46,960 bases of DNA, from contig NZ_MUNP01000019.1 in assembly GCF_002001105.1 (NCBI RefSeq), positions 1 through 46,960 on the forward strand, written 5' to 3'. The notes under the pieces were generated by a model. That model did no database searches. It saw only the letters and a program-made list of their open reading frames with translations, and was not told the origin of the DNA. Both the position numbers and the translations under genes were made by a program. Below, piece by piece: positions 40,952 through 46,960 of the stretch. This stretch comes from Rhodanobacter sp. C06 (GTDB lineage: Bacteria; Pseudomonadota; Gammaproteobacteria; Xanthomonadales; Rhodanobacteraceae). Within the stretch, counting starts at the first letter, position 1; every line of letters starts with the position of its first letter.

Positions 40952-43822
40952 CTACTTCGCCACTGGCCTGCCGTCGGCGTCGAGCACCTGCACCTCGCCG
41001 AGGTCCAGCGCGCGCACCGGCGCCTCGATCTGCCTGAGGTCGCCCACGATCACCCAGGTCATCGCCTCGGGCGCGACGATCTGCTTGATCGCCGCCTCGG
41101 CCTCCGTGGGGGTGATCGCCTCCAGCTTGGGCTTCAGCGTCCGCACGTAATCGTCGGGGCGGCCGTACTCGACGATGCCGTTCATCGCGCCGAGCACCGC
41201 GCTGGTGGTCTCGTAGCTGCCCGGCAGCGCGCGGATGCGCTGGTCCTTGATCTTGGCGATCTCGGCGGCGGTCAGCGGCTTGTCGGCTATCACCGCACGC
41301 GCCTCCTTCAGCACCTCCGCGGCGGAGGGCGCGGTCTTGTCGGTCTGCACGGGGGCGTAGAACAGCATCGGCCGCTGGCCCTGAGCATCCATCAGGAAGC
41401 TCTGCGCGCCGTAGGCCCAGCGCTTGTCCTCGCGCAGGTTCATGTTGAGGCGCGAGGTGAAGGTGCCGCCGAAGGCGCCGTTCGCCACCTGGATCGCGAG
41501 GTTGTCCGGCGCCCGCGTGGACGGCGCGAGCAGGCCGGCCATGATGAGCGACTGCGGCGCATCGGGACGGTCGATCAGGAACACGCGCGGCTTGGCCTGC
41601 GCCGCCACCTTCGCGATGTTCTTGTGCGGGATCGCGCCGGCCGGTGCCTGCCAGTCGCCGAAGGCGGCGTTCAGTTCCGGGATGATCTTGTCCAGCGTGG
41701 TGTCGCCGGCGACCAGGATCTTCACGTTGTCCGGGCGCAGCCAGTCGTGCTGGAAGGTGCGCAGGTCGGCGGCCGTCAGCGCCTTGATGCTGGCCTCGGT
41801 GCCGGTGCCAGTGAACGGGATGCCGTAAGCGTGGCCGGCGCCGTACAGCAGCGGCGGCAGGGTGCGCAGCGCGAGGCCGACCGGCTGGGTCTTCTCCTGC
41901 GCGATGTCGGCCAGCCACTGGCCGCGCACGCGCTCGATGTCGGCCGGCTTGAACGCGGGATCGCGCACGATGTCGGCGAACAGCGCCAGCGACGGCTGCA
42001 GCTGGTCGTTCAGCGCGTTGAGCGATGCGCTGCAGTTGTCCAGTCCGCAGCCGACGCTGGTGATCGCACCGAGCCGTTGCCGGGTTCTGGCGACCTCCAC
42101 CGAGTCGAGCTTGCCGGTGCTCTCGTTCATCAGGCTCGCGGTGAAGTTCGCGGTGCCGAGCTTGCGGCCCTGGTCGGCGGCGTAGCCGGCGTCGAACAGC
42201 AGCTGCACCTGGGTCACCGGGATGGTATGGCGCTGGGCCAGGATCACCTCGATGCCATTCTTCAGCTTGCCGCGCTCGAGCTGCGGAAAGCTCAGCGACG
42301 GGAATGTGTCGACCTGCGGCACGCCCTGGCTGCGGTCCACGTCGCTCTTCGCCACGCTGTACGGGTGCGCGGCCGGCAGCTTCGGCTGCGGCCGACCGGC
42401 GGCGGCGCCCAGCGGCTGCACCGCCTTGTCCTCGGCCACCGGGTCGAAGCCCTTGCCGGCAGGCAGCACGGTCAGCAGGTAATCGCCCTTGCCCAGCCAC
42501 TGGTCGGCCGCGGCCTTGACGCTGGCCGGCGTGGCCGCGTCGGCGCGCTCGAGATCGAGCTTGTAGGCGCCGGGGTTGCCGCGGTAGACCTGACCCTCGG
42601 CGAGGATCACCGCCTTGCCGCCGAAGCCGCCCACCTTCTCCAGCCCGCGCACGAACGCCGCGCGGTTGCCGATCTTGGCGCGGTCGAGTTCGTCGGCGGT
42701 GGGGCCGCCGGCAAGGAACTTCCGCAGCTCGTCATCGATCGCCGCTTCCACTTTCGCCGGGTCGACGCCCTGCTTCACGTCGGCCTGGATCTGGAACTGG
42801 CTGGCCAGCGCGAACGGCGCGATGCTGGCCGAGACGCTGTCGGCAAGCTTGTCCCGGTAGACCAGGCGCTGGTACAGCCGCGAGGTCTTGCCGCCGCCCA
42901 GCACCGTGCTGGCGAGGTCGAGCTGGATCGCCGCGTCGCTGCCCAGCTGCGGCACCACCCAGGTGCGGTAGATGCGCGGCTGCGCCACGTGGTCGTGCTG
43001 CACGCCGCGGGTGGACTTCGCCAGCGGGGTGATCCACGGCTGCTGGCGCGCCACCGGCTTGCCGGCGGGGATGTCGCCGAAGTACTTCAGCGCTTTTTCG
43101 CGCGCCTGCGCCACCGTGATGTCGCCGGCCAGCACCAGGGTGGTGTTGGCGGCGCCGTAGTTGGCGTGGAACCAGTTCTTCACGTCGGCCAGCGACGCCG
43201 CGTTCAAGTCCGCCATCGAGCCGATGGTGTCGTGCTGGTAGGGGTGGTTCGCGGGATAGGTGTTGGCGAGGATGTTCTCGTCCACGCGGCCGTAGGGGCG
43301 GTTCTCGCCCTGGCGCTTCTCGTTCTGCACCACGCCGCGCTGGGTGTCGAGCTCCTCCTGGCCGATGGCGCCGAGCAGGTGGCCCATGCGGTCGGATTCC
43401 ATCCACAGCGCCATGTCCAGGGCGGTGGTAGGCACGGTCTCGAAGTAGTTGGTGCGGTCGAACCAGGTGGTGCCGTTCATGTCAGTGGCGCCGGCCAGCT
43501 CGAACGGCTGGAAGTAGGTGCCCTTGTGGTGCTCCGAGCCCGAGAACATCAGGTGCTCGAACAGATGGGCGAAGCCGGTCTTGCCCTTCGGCTCGTCGGC
43601 CGAACCGATGTGGTACCAGATGCTCACCGCCACCACCGGCGCCTTGTGGTCCTCGTGCACGATCACGGTGAGGCCGTTCGGCAGGGTGAAGCGGGTGTAG
43701 GCGATCTCCGGCATGCCGTGTGCGGCCGACGCGCTGTTCGCGGCCATGGCCACGTCCGGCGCGACACCGCCGGCGACGCTCATCAGGCCCGCAATCAGCA
43801 GGGCGAGTGGCTTGCTTCCCAT
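40952..43822 (-). CDS. M16 peptidase, two-domain (pitrilysin-like)
   Basis: Encodes 956 aa from ATG 43822, with AAGGAG 8 bases upstream and a signal peptide (cleavage near AMA-A). The N-terminal M16 domain has the inverted zinc motif His86-Leu-Phe-Glu89-His90, followed about 75 residues later by the third-ligand Glu region (GVVQNEKRQ). The domain repeats in the C-terminal half (from about residue 530, LERGKLKNGIEVILAQ), where no HxxEH exists, so only the first half is catalytic. Such proteins degrade oligopeptides in the periplasm. With the S46 peptidase it forms a local peptide-digestion group, though not one operon. Confidence 0.92.
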   Translation of the reverse strand: MGSKPLALLIAGLMSVAGGVAPDVAMAANSASAAHGMPEIAYTRFTLPNGLTVIVHEDHKAPVVAVSIWYHIGSADEPKGKTGFAHLFEHLMFSGSEHHKGTYFQPFELAGATDMNGTTWFDRTNYFETVPTTALDMALWMESDRMGHLLGAIGQEELDTQRGVVQNEKRQGENRPYGRVDENILANTYPANHPYQHDTIGSMADLNAASLADVKNWFHANYGAANTTLVLAGDITVAQAREKALKYFGDIPAGKPVARQQPWITPLAKSTRGVQHDHVAQPRIYRTWVVPQLGSDAAIQLDLASTVLGGGKTSRLYQRLVYRDKLADSVSASIAPFALASQFQIQADVKQGVDPAKVEAAIDDELRKFLAGGPTADELDRAKIGNRAAFVRGLEKVGGFGGKAVILAEGQVYRGNPGAYKLDLERADAATPASVKAAADQWLGKGDYLLTVLPAGKGFDPVAEDKAVQPLGAAAGRPQPKLPAAHPYSVAKSDVDRSQGVPQVDTFPSLSFPQLERGKLKNGIEVILAQRHTIPVTQVQLLFDAGYAADQGRKLGTANFTASLMNESTGKLDSVEVARTRQRLGAITSVGCGLDNCSASLNALNDQLQPSLALFADIVRDPAFKPADIERVRGQWLADIAQEKTQPVGLALRTLPPLLYGAGHAYGIPFTGTGTEASIKALTAADLRTFQHDWLRPDNVKILVAGDTTLDKIIPELNAAFGDWQAPAGAIPHKNIAKVAAQAKPRVFLIDRPDAPQSLIMAGLLAPSTRAPDNLAIQVANGAFGGTFTSRLNMNLREDKRWAYGAQSFLMDAQGQRPMLFYAPVQTDKTAPSAAEVLKEARAVIADKPLTAAEIAKIKDQRIRALPGSYETTSAVLGAMNGIVEYGRPDDYVRTLKPKLEAITPTEAEAAIKQIVAPEAMTWVIVGDLRQIEAPVRALDLGEVQVLDADGRPVAK

Positions 43823-43852
43823 CGTGACGCTCCTTTTCGGTTCGGATATTGA

Positions 43853-44118
43853 GAGCCTGCTCCTGGTCTCCAAACATCTCGCGTTGCCATCGAGTGGCCG
43901 TCAGGTGGTAGTGCGTGGCGTAGCGCCTGCCTGGCTGGCAGGTCAAACCGCGCGCTGCCGCATGGCGGCCACTCGATGACAACCCATTGGGCCGGGTCTG
44001 TTTGCCCGCATGCCTGTGTCATCACTCAGTCGTGGACCGACGTCCACTCCTTCGTTCTTCCTTGGCTTGCACGCAAACAGTTCCAGGCGCGAGGGGCTTG
44101 GAGACCAGGAGCAGGCTC
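43853..44118. repeat. 266-bp element with 31-bp inverted ends
   Basis: The ends (43853-43883 and 44088-44118) form an inverted repeat: the outer 21 bases are identical and the next 10 match at 7. A second inner pair, TCGAGTGGCCG and CGGCCACTCGA, lies near 43890 and 43965. No transposase is encoded. The form suggests a non-autonomous mobile element placed between the M16 start and the sigma-54 unit. Confidence 0.55.
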
Positions 44119-44186
44119 TGAGCCTATGGGAGTTCGCAACTTCTTGCCAGATGACGATGGGCATGCCCGCCGGTCCGTCCGGCCGG

Positions 44187-44220
44187 CTGTCCGGTTTGCC
44201 TGTCCAGCTGTCCGCGGACA
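44187..44220. promoter_or_regulatory. CTGTC repeats and palindrome, possible activator site
   Basis: CTGTCC occurs at 44187, 44200 and 44208, and the last runs into the perfect 12-bp palindrome TGTCCGCGGACA (44209-44220). These lie about 75-115 bases upstream of the sigma-54 box, the usual distance of enhancer sites. C/G-TGTC is the unit I recall for PilR upstream of pilA. Confidence 0.45.
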
Positions 44221-44259
44221 AGCGATCGGTCTGCGCAGTGGGTTCTTCAAATCGTTCAA

Positions 44260-44272
44260 ATTCAACCACTTG
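44260..44272 (+). promoter_or_regulatory. IHF-like site
   Basis: ATTCAACCACTTG matches WATCAA-N4-TTR at 8 of 9 fixed positions. It sits between the CTGTC repeats and the sigma-54 promoter in an AT-rich stretch, where IHF bends DNA in such promoters. Confidence 0.45.
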
Positions 44273-44288
44273 TAAACAATTTTCGACT

Positions 44289-44304
44289 TGGCACGCGGAT
44301 TGCA
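44289..44304 (+). promoter_or_regulatory. Sigma-54 promoter of the small-protein pair
   Basis: TGGCAC (44289-44294), five bases, then TTGCA (44300-44304) equals the RpoN consensus with GG at -24 and GC at -12. It is on the strand of the two small genes, 45 bases before the first ATG. Confidence 0.8.
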
Positions 44305-44348
44305 CCAGAACACGTGCAGGAACCACCCACCCTAGTCGGAGACACACC

Positions 44349-44543
44349 ATGAAATACGAGAACCTGATGCTGAGCGGCCTGTTCGTCGTCTGCCTGCTGG
44401 TTTGCACCCTGGTGCTGGGCGCGATGCTGAGTGCCACCCCTTCGTCCGTGCAGCTGGCCAGCGCCGGCAGCTCCCTGCTGGCCTCGCCCGCGCAATGCGC
44501 GCTGCTGGCCGACGGCGTGATCTGCCCCCGTCAGCCGGGCTGA
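44349..44543 (+). CDS. Small membrane/secreted Cys-loop protein A
   Basis: Encodes 64 aa from ATG 44349 with GGAG 8 bases upstream. Residues 8-28 form a hydrophobic helix with Cys15 and Cys19, flanked by MKYENLML. After Pro31 a short Ser/Ala-rich stretch leads to the C-terminus: Cys50, eight residues, Cys59-Pro, three residues, Gly64-stop. The helix may be a membrane anchor or an uncleaved or late-cleaved signal (a site after ASA39 is possible). It aligns with its neighbour without gaps over residues 1-37 (23 identical). I do not know this family. It may be a pheromone-like or pilus-accessory peptide, but no function is shown. Confidence 0.75.
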   Translation: MKYENLMLSGLFVVCLLVCTLVLGAMLSATPSSVQLASAGSSLLASPAQCALLADGVICPRQPG

Positions 44544-44576
44544 GTCCATCCGCGACACGACTACCGGAGTACCACC

Positions 44577-44780
44577 ATGAAACACGAAACCCTGATGCTG
44601 CACGGCCTGTTCGCCGCCTGCCTGCTGGTCTGCGCCCTGGTGGTCGGCTCGATGCTGACGACGGTCCCGCTGTCGGCGCAGTTCGCCGCCAAGGCCGGCA
44701 CCGCCCACGCGCTGGTTGCCTCGACCAACGCCTGCGTGGCGCCGGGCCACGGCGCAATCTGCCCGCTGCCACGCGGCTGA
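44577..44780 (+). CDS. Small membrane/secreted Cys-loop protein B (paralogue)
   Basis: Encodes 67 aa from ATG 44577 with its own GGAG site. It repeats the plan of the gene 33 bases upstream: MKHETLMLHGLF, a hydrophobic helix with Cys15 and Cys19, Pro31, Gln35, and a C-terminal Cys53-x8-Cys62-Pro-x3-Gly67-stop. The loop sequences differ (VAPGHGAI versus ALLADGVI) while the Gly, Ile and Cys positions are kept, so the C-terminal loop is the part under constraint of shape rather than sequence. Shared transcription from the sigma-54 promoter is likely because no terminator separates them. Confidence 0.75.
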   Translation: MKHETLMLHGLFAACLLVCALVVGSMLTTVPLSAQFAAKAGTAHALVASTNACVAPGHGAICPLPRG

Positions 44781-44816
44781 TCGCTGGATGGTTGGCTCGC
44801 GTGCCGTCGAGCACGC

Positions 44817-44828
44817 GATAATCACCGG
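44817..44828 (+). promoter_or_regulatory. -10 box positioned for a leaderless trmL mRNA
   Basis: GATAAT (44817-44822), six bases, then ATG 44829. TTGGCT at 44792-44797 is the nearest -35-like hexamer, with a long 19-base spacer. No ribosome site precedes the gene. Confidence 0.45.
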
Positions 44829-45296
44829 ATGCTGCATGTCATCCTGTTCCGCCCCGAAATCCCGCCGAACACCGGCAACGCCATCCGCCTGTGCGCCAAC
44901 ACCGGCGCCGCGCTGCACCTGATCCGCCCGCTCGGCTTCGCGCTCGACGATGCGCGCCTGCGCCGCGCGGGCCTGGACTACCACGAGTACGCCCGCGTGC
45001 AGGTGCACGACAAGCTCGACGACTGCCTCGCCGCGATCGGCCAGCCACGCGTGTATGCATTCACCACCCGCGGCCGCACGCGCCATGTCGATGCCCGCTA
45101 CGCCGACGGCGACGCGCTGCTGTTCGGCTGCGAGACCGCCGGCCTGCCCGCCGAAGTGCTGGATGGCATTCCCGAGGCGCAGCGCATGCGCCTGCCGATG
45201 CGACCGGACAGCCGCAGCCTCAATCTCTCCAACGCCGTCGCCGTGGCCGTGTACGAAGCCTGGCGGCAACTCGGCTTCGACGGCGCCATCGATTGA
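44829..45296 (+). CDS. trmL: tRNA (cytidine/uridine-34 2'-O)-methyltransferase
   Basis: Encodes 155 aa, the usual size of TrmL (YibK). It is a SPOUT-class enzyme that methylates the wobble base 34 of leucine tRNAs. Signatures: [33 protein letters not shown] at the N-terminus, [11 protein letters not shown] in the middle and [27 protein letters not shown] at the trefoil-knot SAM site. It follows the small-protein pair by 48 bases and could receive some transcription from the sigma-54 promoter. Confidence 0.95.
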   Translation: MLHVILFRPEIPPNTGNAIRLCANTGAALHLIRPLGFALDDARLRRAGLDYHEYARVQVHDKLDDCLAAIGQPRVYAFTTRGRTRHVDARYADGDALLFGCETAGLPAEVLDGIPEAQRMRLPMRPDSRSLNLSNAVAVAVYEAWRQLGFDGAID

Positions 45297-45320
45297 AAAC
45301 CCCTTGCGCGATGGCCGGTC

Positions 45321-45376
45321 GTAGGTCGGGATTCATCCCGACAGACTCGTACGTGTCGGGATGAATCCCGACCCAC
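45321..45376. repeat. REP-like palindrome, copy 2
   Basis: Starts with the same 25 or so bases as copy 1 (GTAGGTCGGGATTCATCCCG) and closes with a GTCGGGATGAATCCCGAC arm, making a long imperfect hairpin. It lies between trmL and ubiJ and ends 14 bases before the ubiJ -10 box. Confidence 0.75.
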
Positions 45377-45390
45377 GGACGCGTGCCAGC

Positions 45391-45402
45391 TACAATCGCC
45401 GG
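45391..45402 (+). promoter_or_regulatory. -10 box positioned for a leaderless ubiJ mRNA
   Basis: TACAAT (45391-45396), then six bases, then ATG 45403. Spacing equals that at 15000 and 44817. There is no ribosome site and no clear -35. Confidence 0.45.
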
Positions 45403-46080
45403 ATGACCGACCCCACACCCAACGCCTGGCTACCCACGCCGCTGCGCAAGCTGGCCGGACGCACGCTGGAAACCGCGCTGAACCACACGCTGTCGCTCGA
45501 CCCGGACACGCAGCAGAAGCTCGCCGCGTTGAACGGCCGCCGCGTGCTGCTGCAACTGCGCGGGCCGGAACTGGCGCTGGCCGTGCAGGTGGAAGACGGC
45601 CGCCTCAAGGTCGGCCCGCCGCAGGAAGGCGAAGCCGGCGCCAGCACCCTGCGCGTAGCCGCCACGCCCGGCAGCCTGCTGGCGATGGCGCTGCGCCGCG
45701 GCGACGACGGCGTGGCGCCGGGCAAAGTGGAGATCGCCGGCGACGCCGACCTCGCGCGACGGCTGGAAAAACTCGCCAGCCAGTTCGCGCCGGATTTCGA
45801 GGAAGCGTTCGCGCGCACGTTCGGCGACGTGCTGGGCGTGCCGATAGCGCGCGCCGTGCGCAAGGCGCTCGAGCATGCGAAAGAAACCGCCAGCCATCTC
45901 GCCGAGGACGGCGCGGCGTGGCTGCGCGACGAGTCGCGCCTCGCGCTGGCGCCGGGCGAGGCGGAAGCCTTCCTCGACGGCGTGGACGCGCTGCGCGAAC
46001 GCGGTGAACGGCTGGAGGTGCGCCTCGCCAGGCTGGAAGGGCGCCTGAAAGGGACACGCCCCAAGGGAGCTGGCGCGTGA
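45403..46080 (+). CDS. ubiJ: Ubiquinone biosynthesis accessory factor UbiJ
   Basis: Encodes 225 aa. The N-terminal half is an SCP2-type lipid-binding domain ([42 protein letters not shown]), and the C-terminal half is a helical, probably coiled-coil region. UbiJ binds ubiquinone precursors and scaffolds the soluble Ubi complex with UbiK. Its stop overlaps the ubiB GTG by four bases (GTGA). The usual ubiE is not in front; trmL is. Confidence 0.88.
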   Translation: MTDPTPNAWLPTPLRKLAGRTLETALNHTLSLDPDTQQKLAALNGRRVLLQLRGPELALAVQVEDGRLKVGPPQEGEAGASTLRVAATPGSLLAMALRRGDDGVAPGKVEIAGDADLARRLEKLASQFAPDFEEAFARTFGDVLGVPIARAVRKALEHAKETASHLAEDGAAWLRDESRLALAPGEAEAFLDGVDALRERGERLEVRLARLEGRLKGTRPKGAGA

Positions 46081-46960
46081 CCCCGCTCGCCGTCGTGCCG
46101 CGCCTGCTGCGTGTCGCCGTGGTGCTGCTGCGCTACCGGCTGGACGAGCTGGTCGACGCCACCCACCTGTTCCGCCCGCTGAAATTCCTGCGCCCGCTGC
46201 TGGGCCGGCCCGCCGTCGACGTGCGCCCGCTGGCACGCGGCGTGCGGCTGCGCCTCGCGCTCACCGAGCTGGGCCCGATCTTCGTCAAGGCCGGCCAGGT
46301 GCTGTCCACCCGCCGTGACCTGGTGCCGGAGGACATCGCCGACGAACTGGCGCTGCTGCAGGACCAGGTGCCCCCGTTCCCCGGCGTCGAGGCCAAGGCG
46401 ATCGTCGAGCGCGAGCTGAAGTCGCCGATCCACCTGCTGTACGCCCATTTCGACGAGACGCCACTGGCCTCCGCCTCGATCGCCCAGGTGCACGCCGCGG
46501 AGCTGCCCGACGGCCGCGCGGTGGTGGTGAAGGTGCTGCGTCCCGGCATCGACGCGAAGATCGCGCGCGACGTGCGCCTGCTGCATTCGCTGGGCCTGCT
46601 CGCGCAGCGCTGGCACCCGAACGCCGACAAGATCCGGCCGCTGGATGTCGTCGCGGAGGTGGAGAAGATGCTGGAGCACGAGCTGGACCTGCAGCGCGAA
46701 GGCGCCAGCGCCAGCCTGCTGCGCCGCAACTTCGCCAGCGGCGTCGACCTCTACGTACCCGAGGTGCACTGGGACCTGACCGCGCAGCGCGTGCTCACGC
46801 TGGAGCGTGTGCACGGCATCAGCAGCGACGACATCGCCGCGATCGACGCCGCCGGCATCGACCGCAAGGCACTCGCCGTCAAGGGCGTGCGGGTGTTCTA
46901 CGAGCAGGTGTTCCGCGACAACTTCTTCCACGCCGACGCCCACCCCGGCAACATCTGGGT
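46077..46960 (+). CDS. ubiB: UbiB kinase-like ubiquinone factor, 3' cut
   Basis: Starts at GTG 46077, inside the ubiJ stop, and runs off the window after 294 codons of about 545. The sequence follows UbiB closely: [60 protein letters not shown] (the KxGQ motif), [30 protein letters not shown] with the Ala-rich loop and Lys, [19 protein letters not shown], and [13 protein letters not shown] with the atypical-kinase catalytic Asp. It is an ADCK/ABC1 atypical kinase-like ATPase needed for ubiquinone synthesis at the inner membrane. The two C-terminal helices lie beyond the window. Confidence 0.93.
   Translation, partial: MTPLAVVPRLLRVAVVLLRYRLDELVDATHLFRPLKFLRPLLGRPAVDVRPLARGVRLRLALTELGPIFVKAGQVLSTRRDLVPEDIADELALLQDQVPPFPGVEAKAIVERELKSPIHLLYAHFDETPLASASIAQVHAAELPDGRAVVVKVLRPGIDAKIARDVRLLHSLGLLAQRWHPNADKIRPLDVVAEVEKMLEHELDLQREGASASLLRRNFASGVDLYVPEVHWDLTAQRVLTLERVHGISSDDIAAIDAAGIDRKALAVKGVRVFYEQVFRDNFFHADAHPGNIW

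Noticed and set aside
43853-44118. Inverted repeat read as a terminator of the M16 gene
   Set aside because: It lies upstream of that gene's start, the arms are 200 bases apart and there is no T-run.

Overview
The window is high-GC gammaproteobacterial chromosome, most likely from the Rhodanobacteraceae/Xanthomonadaceae (Rhodanobacter, Dyella or Frateuria type). Reasons: three TonB-dependent receptors in 20 kb, an S46 dipeptidyl-peptidase, a PssA of the E. coli type, an EnvC/CtpA pair, the UbiJ-UbiB pair, and several intergenic repeat families that I recall from that order. The placement is by content and memory, not by a database search.

Layout. 1-1075: the right end of an IS5-like element fused to a 5'-truncated alpha/beta hydrolase. 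1102-5046 (minus): a two-domain methylglyoxal-synthase-like protein and a large TonB receptor. 5313-11607 (minus): gltB-gltD glutamate synthase, split by a 409-bp repeat-filled spacer. 12001-14942 (plus): a TonB receptor overlapping a class A acid phosphatase by one base, behind a possible Pho box. 15012-17734 (plus): EnvC-like amidase activator and a C-terminal processing protease. 17853-21406 (minus): a COG1565/NDUFAF7-type methyltransferase and a TonB receptor behind an 18-bp Zur-like palindrome. 21621-28341: an EcsC-like protein, a pteridine reductase, a membrane protein, folK, a YbdG-type mechanosensitive channel, folB, an OsmC protein and DbpA helicase. 28423-35189 (minus): pssA, then an AaeAB-like efflux operon (MarR, FUSC, DUF1656, HlyD, outer-membrane factor) with an 18-bp palindrome at its promoter. 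35213-38080: a probable acquired segment with an IS21-like 136-bp miniature element, an Lnt-like acyltransferase and a TetR regulator. 38081-43822: S46 peptidase, a DUF4156-like lipoprotein and a double M16 peptidase. 43853-46960: an inverted-repeat element, two tandem paralogous small membrane proteins behind a near-perfect sigma-54 promoter, then trmL, ubiJ and the start of ubiB.

The best candidate for an undescribed system is 44187-44780. Two genes of 64 and 67 codons share a membrane segment and an exact C-terminal pattern (Cys-x8-Cys-Pro-x3-Gly-stop). They sit downstream of a TGGCAC-N5-TTGCA promoter, an IHF-like site and three CTGTC repeats of the kind reported for PilR. Other points of interest are a duplicated methylglyoxal synthase fold with one decayed half, regulator sites that suggest cargoes for two TonB receptors, and three genes whose -10 box lies exactly six bases before the start codon, the signature of leaderless mRNAs.

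No tRNA, rRNA, CRISPR array, integrase or phage gene was seen.
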